Below, in pieces: positions 1 through 7,690 of a stretch of DNA of 64,000 nt (the first letter of the stretch is position 1; every line of letters starts with the position of its first letter). The notes below the pieces were generated by a model, which was given only the letters and a program-made list of their open reading frames with translations, was not told the origin of the DNA and made no database searches. Source of the stretch: Fibrobacteraceae bacterium (GTDB lineage Bacteria; Fibrobacterota; Fibrobacteria; Fibrobacterales; Fibrobacteraceae). Position numbers and translations under genes: made by a program. The stretch is from contig JAGBSH010000017.1 in NCBI GenBank assembly GCA_017631885.1, positions 89,044 through 153,043 of the forward strand, read 5' to 3'.

Positions 1-326
1 GCCGTAAAGCTCGCGATGGTCAATTTATTGAACAGGTTGGTTTTTATAACCCAAATATGAAAACTCCTGAAGTACATTTTGAACAAGAAAAAGTTTTGAA
101 ATGGCTTTCTACAGGTGCTCAACCTTCTGACACCGTTAAATCTTTGCTCCGCAAATCTGGTATTCTTGATTTGTTCCACGAAATGAAAGCAAAGCGTTCT
201 ATCGAAGGTAAAACAGCTACTCCTCGCGCTTTCAAAGACAAGAAGAAAAAACTTGGTCCTAAAGCTCTTGCTCGTATTGAAGCTGAAAAAGCAGCAAAAG
301 AAGCTCCTGCTGAAGAAAACGCTTAA
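1..326 (+). CDS. rpsP: 30S ribosomal protein S16, 5' end cut by window edge
   Basis: Structural protein of the small ribosomal subunit. The reading frame is open from base 3 (first codon CGT), upstream of the first in-frame ATG at 57. The residues before that ATG (RKARDGQFIEQVGFYNPN) are the conserved S16 core, so the N-terminus lies outside the window and the ATG at 57 is internal. The conserved S16 stretch continues through VLKWLSTGAQPSDTV. After about residue 60 of the visible part there is a Lys/Ala/Glu-rich tail ending in PAEENA, longer than the E. coli protein; such tails are common in other phyla. It is followed by rimM, trmD and rplS in the classic order, and by a strong hairpin at 351-390 that should end or attenuate its transcript. 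Confidence 0.95.
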   Translation, partial: RKARDGQFIEQVGFYNPNMKTPEVHFEQEKVLKWLSTGAQPSDTVKSLLRKSGILDLFHEMKAKRSIEGKTATPRAFKDKKKKLGPKALARIEAEKAAKEAPAEENA

Positions 327-350
327 TTTTTTATCTTTTTTGCTAACCTT

Positions 351-390
351 AAAGTTTCAGAAGTTCATTTACGACTTCTGAAACTTTTTT
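351..390 (+). terminator. Intrinsic terminator/attenuator between rpsP and rimM
   Basis: A perfect 14-bp inverted repeat (351-364 with 374-387) with a 9-nt loop runs into a T tract at 385-390. It sits 25 bases after the rpsP stop. The T tract ends exactly where the first possible rimM ATG begins (391), so it probably acts as an attenuator setting the ratio of S16 to the less abundant RimM and TrmD. Confidence 0.85.
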
Positions 391-963
391 ATGTTTGCCC
401 GTATGGAAATGTCTCCTGAAGAACTTGTATTAGTCGGTATTCTTGGCCGCCCGCACGGAGTGCGGGGGCAAATTCGTTGTTTCCCGCAGACACATGATAT
501 TTCTCGCCATAAACAACTAAAAGAAGTTTATGTCCAGAAGCAAAAGTCTTTGCAAAAATTAATCGTTGAATCTAGTTCTTCAGGGAACGATTTTTGGCTA
601 TTAAAGTTCAAAGAATTTAATACTCCAGAAAGCGTTGCAAGTCTTACCCATGGAGAACTTCTCATTTCTCCAGAAGAACGTTTACCCGTTCCAGACGATC
701 AATATTATTTATCTGATTTTTCTGAATTTTCAGCGTACTCAGAAAACAATGAATTCTTAGGAAATATCGTTGAATGTCTCGAATTGCCTTCTGTCAATGC
801 CTTCTTTATTTCATTTTCTCAAGAAAAACAAAAAGATTTTTCAACAAAAGAAATTCTTGCTCCATGGATAGATGATTGCGTTTTAGACATTGATGAATCA
901 GCCAAAAAAATCATTTTTTCTACACAATTTTTAAAAAGTTTATGCCCCGAAAAGGATTCCTAA
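391..963 (+). CDS. rimM: Ribosome maturation factor RimM
   Basis: RimM binds S19 and assists assembly of the 30S head; family members have an N-terminal RimM barrel and a C-terminal PRC barrel. Visible here: the signature VGILGRPHGVRGQIRC near the N-terminus, the end of the first domain at about residue 100 (EERLPVPDDQYYLSDF), then the PRC-type region with ILAPWIDDCVLDID. The length, 190 aa, is normal. The start is uncertain: ATGs at 391, 403 and 409 are all in frame and none has a clear Shine-Dalgarno. 391 directly abuts the T tract of the upstream hairpin; 409 puts the protein start closest to the family norm. It lies between rpsP and trmD, and its stop touches the trmD start. Confidence 0.93.
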   Translation: MFARMEMSPEELVLVGILGRPHGVRGQIRCFPQTHDISRHKQLKEVYVQKQKSLQKLIVESSSSGNDFWLLKFKEFNTPESVASLTHGELLISPEERLPVPDDQYYLSDFSEFSAYSENNEFLGNIVECLELPSVNAFFISFSQEKQKDFSTKEILAPWIDDCVLDIDESAKKIIFSTQFLKSLCPEKDS

Positions 964-1668
964 ATGAAAATTGATTGCATTACGCTTTTTCCAGAAATGT
1001 TTGCTCCATTAGAACACTCCATTATCGGTCGGGCAAGAAAAAATGGCTTAATTGATTTTAAAACCATTTTTTTACGTGATTTTGCCATTAATGATTACGG
1101 ACAAGTTGATGACGCTCCTTATGGTGGGGAACCAGGAATGGTACTTAGACCAGAACCGCTCGCTCAAGCAATTAGAAGTACTGGAGTCAGAGATAATAAA
1201 GGAACTGTCATTTACTTAACTGCTGACGGGCAACCTTTAACTCACCAAATTGCAAAAGAACTTTCTAAAAAAGAACACCTTGTTTTGGTTTGCGGGCATT
1301 ATAAAGGAATTGATGAACGCATTCGCGAAACAGAAATTGATATGGAAATTTCTATTGGTGATTTTGTCGTCAGTGGGGGCGAACTGCCCGCAATGGTTCT
1401 AACAGATGCAGTTGGCAGATTATTAGAAGGAGCACTAGGAAACAAAGAATCGGGCGAAACAGATTCTTTTGCACAAGGTTTACTAGGCTGGCCTGTCTAT
1501 ACCCGTCCAGAGGTTTTTGAAGGGAAAAAAGTGCCCGAAATCTTACTTTCTGGCCATCATCAGCGAATTTCTGACTGGAAAAAGGCAGAATCTTTAAAAA
1601 GAACGCAAGAAAGACGGCCGGACATCTTTTCAAAATTGAAAATAGATACTAAATTTGGCAGCAACTAA
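964..1668 (+). CDS. trmD: tRNA (guanine37-N1)-methyltransferase TrmD
   Basis: Methylates G37 of tRNAs reading CUN, CCN and CGG codons with S-adenosylmethionine, preventing +1 frameshifts. SPOUT-family motifs are clear: YGGEPGMVLRPEP near residue 55, LVCGHYKGIDERI near 105, and the knot region IGDFVVSGGELPAMVL followed by GNKESGETDSF and LLGWPVYTRPEVFEG. The 234-aa length is typical. The start ATG follows the rimM stop directly and has an AAGGA ribosome site at 953-957. It is followed by rplS 11 bases later, so the operon continues. Confidence 0.97.
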   Translation: MKIDCITLFPEMFAPLEHSIIGRARKNGLIDFKTIFLRDFAINDYGQVDDAPYGGEPGMVLRPEPLAQAIRSTGVRDNKGTVIYLTADGQPLTHQIAKELSKKEHLVLVCGHYKGIDERIRETEIDMEISIGDFVVSGGELPAMVLTDAVGRLLEGALGNKESGETDSFAQGLLGWPVYTRPEVFEGKKVPEILLSGHHQRISDWKKAESLKRTQERRPDIFSKLKIDTKFGSN

Positions 1669-1679
1669 ACGAGGTCATT

Positions 1680-2027
1680 ATGTCCCAGAATATTGAAACC
1701 ATTCATCAAGAAAATAAGAAAGCTGAACAACCAGCTTTCCGTACAGGCGATACCGTCACTGTGAATATTAAGGTTATTGAAGGTACGAAAGAACGTATCC
1801 AGCCATTCAAGGGCGTTATCATTCAACATAAAAATACAGGCATTTCCGAAACTCTTACTGTTCGCAAAATGTCTGGTTCTGTAGCCGTGGAACGCATTTT
1901 CCCAATCCATAGCCCAAGAATTGATTCTATCGTAATCGATCGCCCGGGTAAGGTTCGTCAGGCTCGCATTTATTATATGCGCAACCTCCGCGGAAAAGCA
2001 GCACGTATTCTTGAACGTCAAGATTAA
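1680..2027 (+). CDS. rplS: 50S ribosomal protein L19
   Basis: L19 lies at the 30S-50S interface. The 115-aa product shows the family hallmarks: FRTGDTVTVNIKVIEG, the RIQPFKGVII segment, SGSVAVERIFPIHSPRI, and a C-terminal RQARIYYMRNLRGKAARI. The codons are mostly preferred ones, fitting high expression. It is the fourth gene of the rpsP operon. A GC-rich hairpin with a T tract lies 28 bases after its stop (2056-2090), but inside the coding start of the next gene. Confidence 0.97.
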   Translation: MSQNIETIHQENKKAEQPAFRTGDTVTVNIKVIEGTKERIQPFKGVIIQHKNTGISETLTVRKMSGSVAVERIFPIHSPRIDSIVIDRPGKVRQARIYYMRNLRGKAARILERQD

Positions 2028-2044
2028 TTGTTGGAGTCTTGAGA

Positions 2045-2953
2045 ATGAAACAAATCCCGCCGTTACGTGAAAACGTGCCGGCGGGTTTTTCTGTTTTTAA
2101 AGCAAAAGAAAATCCAGAAACTTTCCTGTATTTAGAAAAGGGCGAACTAGCAGCACTAGTCGTAGCTAATGGCAAAGAATCAGAACTATTTAAAGTCCAT
2201 CCTGGGGAAGTAGTCGGGGTTCAAACTTTATTAGAAAAACAACCTCTCCCCTATACGCTTAAAGCAACAGAAGATAGTTCCTTTTTAAAAATAGACGAAG
2301 AATGTCTTGCAAGTGCATTAAAAAATATTCCAGTTTGGTTACTTGCATCTATTCGCAATATATCTCAACAAATTAAATTACTCTTAAAATCAGACCATTC
2401 AATTAGCCCTAATGGAACAGCAAAAGCATTAGCCGCTTTTCTCTTGCAAAAAACAGAAATCCTTTTAGCCGAAAATAAATCTGCTTTATTTAACGATTAT
2501 CGCCTTTTATTAAAAGAATGTTCTTGGATAACTCGTATTCCATTAAAAATTCTCAAAGAAGAATTAATCTCTTTTGAAAGGCGTCGTTTAGTTTTAATTC
2601 ATGATAAAGAATTAGGCATTCAAAACCCAAAACTTTTACTCATCTTAATAGAATACCTTTCCTCTTTAGAATCGGGCAAAGCATATCCACCATTTCATTT
2701 TAACTTGGTTGAAAAAAGAGCCGTTCATTGCCTATCAAGAGTACCAGAAGGAACATCTCTAACAGCACCTGAATGGTTGACTTGCTTACAGAACAATGAT
2801 AAATTCGCTACAGTCGCCGAAGTTATTTTGCTTGAAAAACTTGGTCTTTTAATTAAAAATGACTTAGACCTTTTAAGCATTTCCGAAGACAACATCCATA
2901 AATTTTTGCTTTGCTTTGAATTTGAAACTGAAATCAAAGGAGCGCTTTTATGA
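2045..2953 (+). CDS. Cyclic-nucleotide-binding-like protein, first of a tandem pair
   Basis: A 302-aa cytoplasmic protein whose N-terminal 110 residues resemble the Crp/Fnr cyclic-nucleotide-binding beta-roll (VPAGFSVFKAKENPETFLYL, then a G-E-L turn and HPGEVVGVQTLL). The phosphate-binding cassette is not recognisable: the usual Gly-Glu plus Arg pair is missing where PLPYTLKA stands, so cAMP binding is doubtful. The rest is helical with no DNA-binding motif that I can identify. The start chosen is the ATG at 2045 with GGAG at 2033-2036; an upstream TTG at 2039 is less well spaced. A terminator hairpin overlaps codons 5-15. It overlaps the next gene by ATGA at 2950, so the two are translationally coupled. 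Function unknown. Confidence 0.75.
   Translation: MKQIPPLRENVPAGFSVFKAKENPETFLYLEKGELAALVVANGKESELFKVHPGEVVGVQTLLEKQPLPYTLKATEDSSFLKIDEECLASALKNIPVWLLASIRNISQQIKLLLKSDHSISPNGTAKALAAFLLQKTEILLAENKSALFNDYRLLLKECSWITRIPLKILKEELISFERRRLVLIHDKELGIQNPKLLLILIEYLSSLESGKAYPPFHFNLVEKRAVHCLSRVPEGTSLTAPEWLTCLQNNDKFATVAEVILLEKLGLLIKNDLDLLSISEDNIHKFLLCFEFETEIKGALL
2056..2090 (+). terminator. Intrinsic terminator inside the start of the downstream CDS
   Basis: CCCGCCG (2056-2062) pairs with CGGCGGG (2079-2085). An inner ACGT/ACGT helix (2065-2068 with 2073-2076) is closed by a GAAA loop, and TTTTT follows at 2086-2090. It lies about 30 bases after the rplS stop, where an operon terminator is expected. It also encodes residues 5-15 of the next protein, so it probably attenuates read-through into that gene. 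Confidence 0.8.
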
Positions 2954-3873
2954 AGATATTATCCGGCGATTTCTTGTTTATGGAAGGAGAAAAAAACACC
3001 GCAATATACATTGTCCAATCTGGTTCTTTTAGTGCTATACAAAAAAGAGGAACTCTTGTTAAAATAGTAGAAACATTTGGGCCCGGTTCTATCATAGGGC
3101 AACTTCCTTCTGAAGAATCTTATCTTTACCCTTATTCTGTAAAAGCAGAAGAAGATTCTATTGTTGAAAAAATCACCGATAAAGAAATTATTACGACACT
3201 TTCAAAAACCCCTATTTGGTTTTCTAAATTCGTTGGATTTTTACAAAAACGCCATTTACTACTGCTTCAAAAAAATCAAAAAAAACAGGCTATTTTAGCA
3301 TTACCAGCACTACTTTCTGTACTTGATCATTTTTTCAGAACCACTAATTTAACGAAAATAGATTTTAATGATATAATAACAGCGCTTGAACCATTAACTT
3401 CAATAAAAGCAGAAATTATTTCAAACCTTTGTAAAGCCCTTTCTGCAATTGGATTTTTTAAATACAACAATTCTTCTATAGAACTTACGCATCCAGCGGT
3501 GCCTTCTTTGCTGCATATGGTATTTACTGAAAAAATTCTTGAAGACAAAATTCCATCTCTCATTTTGTCCGCAACCGACCAAATACTTTTAGAAACATTT
3601 GCCAAAGCGGCTCAACAAAATGGAAGACTCCTAGAAAATCGTTTCATTGAAATTTCCGGGTTAGCTTTTTCACAAGAAGCGCCTGTTTATCTAAAAAAAG
3701 ACCGAAAAATTTTCAATTCTTTAATAGAAAAGAAAATCATCCGTTTAGAAAGTGCAAATTCAGGACTTTTTAATGAAGATAAAATCTATGGGGATTTAGA
3801 ACACATTTCCGATCTTTTAGAATTAAATAGGATATATCCTCTTCTAGACCATGAACTTGCGAAACACCTTTGA
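2950..3873 (+). CDS. Cyclic-nucleotide-binding-like protein, second of a tandem pair
   Basis: A 307-aa protein paralogous in layout to its upstream neighbour. It opens directly with a beta-roll (GDFLFMEGEKNTAIYIVQSG, then TFGPGSIIGQLPSEE) of the cNMP-binding fold, followed by about 190 mostly helical residues. The cassette Glu and Arg that grip cyclic-nucleotide phosphate in CRP are not present in the GPGSIIGQLPSEESYLYPYS segment. No helix-turn-helix is evident. The ATG overlaps the upstream stop (ATGA), implying a stoichiometric pair. yajC follows 40 bases later. A ligand-free scaffold or a sensor for another ligand are both possible; the function is unknown. Confidence 0.75.
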   Translation: MKILSGDFLFMEGEKNTAIYIVQSGSFSAIQKRGTLVKIVETFGPGSIIGQLPSEESYLYPYSVKAEEDSIVEKITDKEIITTLSKTPIWFSKFVGFLQKRHLLLLQKNQKKQAILALPALLSVLDHFFRTTNLTKIDFNDIITALEPLTSIKAEIISNLCKALSAIGFFKYNNSSIELTHPAVPSLLHMVFTEKILEDKIPSLILSATDQILLETFAKAAQQNGRLLENRFIEISGLAFSQEAPVYLKKDRKIFNSLIEKKIIRLESANSGLFNEDKIYGDLEHISDLLELNRIYPLLDHELAKHL

Positions 3874-3913
3874 TTTTGCTAATTTATCGTTCAAACTTAA
3901 AAAAGGAAATATT

Positions 3914-4285
3914 ATGAAATCCATTCTCTTTCTCTTATTAGCAACAGCTTCTCTTTTTGCACAAGAAGCCGCTCCTCAACCAGCTCCACAAGGTGGTATC
4001 GGGGCATTCCTTCCATTTATTCTTTTGTTTGTTGTTATGTACCTTTTCTTTATCCGTCCAAAACAGAAAGAAATGAAAAAAATGGATGAAATGCGTAAAG
4101 CCATGAAAAAAGGTGACGAAGTAATGACTTTTGCTGGCATTATCGGAATAGTTCATCATATTGATGACACAACCGTAACACTCCGTACCGGTTCAAGCAC
4201 AATCAAATTCCAAAAAGCAGCTATTCAAAGCATTACAACTCCAGCTCCAGATGCTCCTGAAGCTGTTAAGGAAGAATCTAAATAA
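3914..4285 (+). CDS. yajC: Preprotein translocase accessory subunit YajC
   Basis: YajC associates with SecDF and stimulates Sec-dependent export. The core is clear: a transmembrane segment FLPFILLFVVMYLFFIRP followed by the hallmark PKQKEMKKMDEMRKAMKKGD and the beta domain VMTFAGIIGIVHHIDD. The start used is the ATG at 3914 with AAAGGA at 3901-3906; the frame is open upstream to 3851 but has no ribosome site there. Unusually, the 123-aa product begins with a signal-peptide-like stretch (MKSILFLLLATASLFAQ) before the normal membrane anchor, whereas typical YajC starts just before the anchor. The stop overlaps the def start as TAATG. Confidence 0.92.
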   Translation: MKSILFLLLATASLFAQEAAPQPAPQGGIGAFLPFILLFVVMYLFFIRPKQKEMKKMDEMRKAMKKGDEVMTFAGIIGIVHHIDDTTVTLRTGSSTIKFQKAAIQSITTPAPDAPEAVKEESK

Positions 4286-4806
4286 TGGCACTTTTAAAAA
4301 TTCTAACCTACGGGAACGAAACTCTTCGTAAACCATGTAAAGCTATCGATAAGATTACGCCTGAACTTATCGAACTTGCTAAAGACATGCTAGAAACTAT
4401 GTATGACGCTCCTGGGTGTGGACTTGCTGCTCCACAAATTGGCAAGAACATTCGCCTTGTTGTAATTGATACAGCAATTCCTGATGAAGAAGACCCAAAT
4501 CCATACATTATGTTTAACCCTGAATGGGAACCAGAACAAGAATCAGAACAAGTTTCTCATGAAGAAGGTTGTTTGTCTTTGCCTGGAATCTGGGGTGAAG
4601 TTACACGAGCAAGCAAAGTCAAAGTCCGTTATATGGACATCAATGGTAATCAGCAAGAAATCTCTGGCTGTGAAGGGCTTTTCGCTCGTTGTATTCAACA
4701 CGAAACAGACCATTTAGATGGCAAACTTTTTGTTGATAAAATTTCTGCAGCTGACCGTGCAATGAACGCGTCAAAATTAAAAAAACTCGCTAAAGAAAAT
4801 TCTTAA
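4285..4806 (+). CDS. def: Peptide deformylase
   Basis: Metalloenzyme that removes the N-formyl group from nascent proteins. All three catalytic motifs are present: GCGLAAPQIG near residue 45, EEGCLSLPG near 93 (metal-binding Cys), and QHETDHLDG near 135 (HExxH metal ligands and catalytic Glu). The length, 173 aa, fits the family. The start overlaps the yajC stop (TAATG at 4283-4287), so it is likely translated by reinitiation. A bidirectional terminator follows. Confidence 0.97.
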   Translation: MALLKILTYGNETLRKPCKAIDKITPELIELAKDMLETMYDAPGCGLAAPQIGKNIRLVVIDTAIPDEEDPNPYIMFNPEWEPEQESEQVSHEEGCLSLPGIWGEVTRASKVKVRYMDINGNQQEISGCEGLFARCIQHETDHLDGKLFVDKISAADRAMNASKLKKLAKENS

Positions 4807-4820
4807 ACAACAAATTTGTC

Positions 4821-4856
4821 AAAAAAGAAGAGGCTTTTCAAAGTCTCTTCTTTTTT
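4821..4856. terminator. Bidirectional intrinsic terminator
   Basis: A 17-bp inverted repeat (4821-4837 with 4840-4856, one G-T pair) is flanked by A and T runs. It lies between the convergent def (+) and the sulfatase gene (-), and can serve both. Confidence 0.85.
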
Positions 4857-4863
4857 ATACTGC

Positions 4864-6858
4864 TTAAATTCCACGTTCAAGAGAATAATCAGCAAGAGTA
4901 ATTAAAGAATCTAGAATTGCTTTTAAATATTTTACTTTTTCAGGGTTTTGTTCAGAAAGATTCTTTTTTTGATGCGTATCTTTTTCTTCAAACAACCATA
5001 ACGAATCAGCTGCTGGCTTTGATATCAAACGATAATTTTCAAAGCCTATCGCACTTAAACCACTATAAGCTCCTAACGAAAGACCTTCTCCATAATTTCT
5101 TAATAAATTATGACCCATAAAAATATTGGGAACAGCAAAACCCAACAATTCCAATAATGTTGGAGCAATATCTATTTGCGCAGCAGTTGTCGTATCTCGC
5201 ATAGGTAAAACACCTTTGCCATGAATCAAGAAAGGAATCCAGGTCGCATTTGAAAACGCATTTCCTTTCATTGTTGAAGCTCCATTTTCCCCTAAAGGAA
5301 AACCATGGTCGGCCATAATAACTACATACGTATTTTTATACCAATCTTTATTTTCTATAGAACGAATAAAACGAGCCACTTGTCTATCTGCGTAATTCAT
5401 TGTATAATTGATTCTTTCTGTTAAAGGTTTTTCCTTTTCAGAATCTGGCATTCCTGCAGCAAAATTAAATGGATAATGATTCGAACGAGTAATAACAGTC
5501 GCTAAGAAAGGTTTGTCCTGTTTTGAAAGGCTATCAGAGACATATTCAATAACGTGATCAAAAAATGTAGAATCGTCTTCTCTTTCACGATTGTAATGTT
5601 GTGCAGTATACCATTTAGACATCCAAACACCTAAATTATCCCAAGCTGGGTCTGCCGCCGAAAAATAATGCGTTACATAACCTGAATCTGTTAAAACAGA
5701 AGCAAAACTTGGTAAAGAAACATGAGCTAAATCTGTAGCCGTTGCAAGAGTAGAATGGTCAGAAATGCCAAAATGCGATGTTAAAACACCACCAGTCGTC
5801 GGTAAACCGCTTGTATGCATCCGAAGCCACAAATGCGAATATTCTGCAATAGAATCAATAAAAGGCGTTGGCGATGGGCGTAATTCAGGGTTTAAGCACC
5901 CCACATTAAGACCTCGTTCTGACTCCATGAAAATAACAATCAAATTTGATTTTTCTGCTCGACGTTTTTTTAAATCTTCATTTTCTAACAAAGTTTGTGT
6001 TGGAATGCGATAAAGTGGAGAATTTGTTTTTAAAGAATTTCCAGGAAATTTCCAAAGTGTATCCCCTTCAACTTTTTGCCACAAGGCCTGGTACATAGAA
6101 GAATACGCTAATAACTCTTGTTCCGATAATGTCTTTTTTTCTGTTTGTTGAAATAATTCTCTATAAACCAAACCAACAATCGGTCTTAATTTTGTCATTC
6201 GCCCATTTCCTGTCCATATATAATGCACAAACAAGAAAGACATTAAATAAAAACAAGCCATTGCTATTACACTGCGCTTAATTTTTAACGGGATTAAAAA
6301 TTTTAAAAATAAACGATAAATAGCATAAGCTACTGGAAGCATTAAAACTAATACAAAAAACTGCAAAAATGGTACCGAAGTATCATGAGCTACATAATCC
6401 CAAAACATCACTAATGAAGAGGTATCTTTATAGGTATCAATCAAGCCAAATGAAAGGTGGCAACCTAAAAAGCGCTGGACTTCATTATCTAAAAGTGTGA
6501 AAAGGAGTATAAATGAATGGAAAATCCCATAAATAAATATCAGAATTTTATCTGTTTTGGTTACTTTATTTGAAGGTTCCTGAGCATTTTTTTTGTTCAA
6601 TACTTTATTTAAAATCACCGAAAGCAACAAAAAGAGAATTAAAGAATTGATAATCCACAAAAAATCAATACAAACTGCATGAAATATAAACCAATCCGGC
6701 TTGCTTACAAAAGGGAATCCATAAGGGTTAGTGCGGAAAAGAAGTAATACACGCAAAACAATATGAACACACCAAACAGCTAATGACACCAAAAGCAAAC
6801 GTTCTAATGCCGTAAAATATTTTGATAAATTTTTTGCAACTACTAATATTTTTCCCAT
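4864..6858 (-). CDS. LTA-synthase-like membrane sulfatase / phosphoglycerol transferase
   Basis: A 664-aa inner-membrane protein with about five N-terminal transmembrane helices (residues ~15-225) and a large periplasmic alkaline-phosphatase-superfamily domain. Catalytic features are visible: a metal-binding Glu in IVIFMESERGLNVG, the nucleophile Thr in SGLPTTGGVLTSHF, an RSNHYPF segment, and the Asp-His pair in VVIMADHGFPLGENG. This is the layout of LtaS, OpgB and EptA-type enzymes, which move phosphoglycerol or phosphoethanolamine onto envelope glycans or lipids. In a Gram-negative cell, modification of periplasmic glucan or lipopolysaccharide is more likely than lipoteichoic acid; the substrate is not decidable from sequence. 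The ATG at 6858 lacks a clear Shine-Dalgarno. It stands alone between terminators. Confidence 0.85.
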   Translation of the reverse strand: MGKILVVAKNLSKYFTALERLLLVSLAVWCVHIVLRVLLLFRTNPYGFPFVSKPDWFIFHAVCIDFLWIINSLILFLLLSVILNKVLNKKNAQEPSNKVTKTDKILIFIYGIFHSFILLFTLLDNEVQRFLGCHLSFGLIDTYKDTSSLVMFWDYVAHDTSVPFLQFFVLVLMLPVAYAIYRLFLKFLIPLKIKRSVIAMACFYLMSFLFVHYIWTGNGRMTKLRPIVGLVYRELFQQTEKKTLSEQELLAYSSMYQALWQKVEGDTLWKFPGNSLKTNSPLYRIPTQTLLENEDLKKRRAEKSNLIVIFMESERGLNVGCLNPELRPSPTPFIDSIAEYSHLWLRMHTSGLPTTGGVLTSHFGISDHSTLATATDLAHVSLPSFASVLTDSGYVTHYFSAADPAWDNLGVWMSKWYTAQHYNREREDDSTFFDHVIEYVSDSLSKQDKPFLATVITRSNHYPFNFAAGMPDSEKEKPLTERINYTMNYADRQVARFIRSIENKDWYKNTYVVIMADHGFPLGENGASTMKGNAFSNATWIPFLIHGKGVLPMRDTTTAAQIDIAPTLLELLGFAVPNIFMGHNLLRNYGEGLSLGAYSGLSAIGFENYRLISKPAADSLWLFEEKDTHQKKNLSEQNPEKVKYLKAILDSLITLADYSLERGI

Positions 6859-6890
6859 AATTATAAAATTTAAAAAATTCTAACAAAAGA

Positions 6891-6917
6891 AAAGCTCGGG
6901 GCTTTGCCCCGAGCTTT
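6891..6917 (-). terminator. Intrinsic terminator of the outer-membrane protein gene
   Basis: A perfect 12-bp GC-containing stem (6891-6902 with 6906-6917) with a TTT loop lies just after the stop of the minus-strand gene at 6934. A T-rich stretch follows in the minus direction. Confidence 0.8.
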
Positions 6918-6933
6918 CAACAATTAAATAAAA

Positions 6934-7632
6934 TTACATGAAGTACCAGGTTGCATAAACCTTTGTTTTCAAGCCAAGATCCAAAACGGAGTATTCAAGT
7001 TCACCAGCTTCCCACCAAGAATAAGAGAAACCAAGACCAATCTGACCAGCAATTTCAAATGACTTTACAACGGTTGCTTTTGCACCCAAGTAGAAATCTA
7101 AGCCAAATGCTGATGCTCCAGAGAATGCATGAGCAATTTCATCTGTTGGTTCTGTAGCAAATGTAATATCACCTTCAAAGAACATTGGCAAGAAAGATGT
7201 TGGCATTGTGTAAATAACACCTAAACCAAGCATAATACCAAAGCCACCATCATCATCAGTTACAGTCATTCCTGCCTGAGAAGCTTCTGCTTCAACAGAA
7301 TAATATTCCATACCAAGAAGACCAACGATACCTAAAGACGCATCTAAGTTATAAACAATACGAATAGCGTCTAAACCTGTAAGTTCTGCACCAATACCAA
7401 TTTTACCGTTAGCGTTTGGAACAGATGGTTTTTTAGGCTTTGGAGCCTTTTTAGGTGCTGGAGCGGCTTCCTCTTCTTCTACTTCTTCGTAGACGACTTC
7501 TTCCTCTTCAGCAGCAGCTGGAGCTTCTTCAGCTACTTCTTCATAAACGACTTCTTCTTCGTATTCATCTTGAGCAAAACCAAAGCCTGCCAAAGACAAG
7601 GCGGTTACTACAGCGAAAAATGATTTTTTCAT
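6934..7632 (-). CDS. Secreted outer-membrane-type protein with acidic Glu/Ala/Pro linker
   Basis: A 232-aa protein with a clear signal peptide (MKKSFFAVVTALSLAGFGFA, cleaved before QDE). Next comes a highly acidic low-complexity linker (residues ~22-60, VVYEEVAEE repeated as VVYEEVEEE), a Pro/Lys hinge (APAPKKAPKPKKPSVP), and about 160 residues of alternating hydrophobic Gly-rich strands ending in an aromatic residue plus Met (ATWYFM), as in small beta-barrels. The linker could span the periplasm or bind cations; this is inference. AAGGAG lies 8 bases before the ATG, and a good promoter is seen at 7663-7690. No enzymatic motif. I do not recognise a named family. Confidence 0.75.
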   Translation of the reverse strand: MKKSFFAVVTALSLAGFGFAQDEYEEEVVYEEVAEEAPAAAEEEEVVYEEVEEEEAAPAPKKAPKPKKPSVPNANGKIGIGAELTGLDAIRIVYNLDASLGIVGLLGMEYYSVEAEASQAGMTVTDDDGGFGIMLGLGVIYTMPTSFLPMFFEGDITFATEPTDEIAHAFSGASAFGLDFYLGAKATVVKSFEIAGQIGLGFSYSWWEAGELEYSVLDLGLKTKVYATWYFM

Positions 7633-7662
7633 ACAAAACTCCTTAAAAATATTGTTTTCTTG

Positions 7663-7690
7663 AATATAGTTTATTTATTTCCTTTTTCAA
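7663..7690 (-). promoter_or_regulatory. Sigma-70-type promoter for the outer-membrane protein gene
   Basis: Read on the minus strand: TTGAAA (7690-7685), a 16-bp spacer, TATATT (7668-7663). Transcription would start near 7656, giving a leader of about 24 nt that contains the AAGGAG ribosome site. The -35 overlaps the end of the radical SAM gene. Confidence 0.6.
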
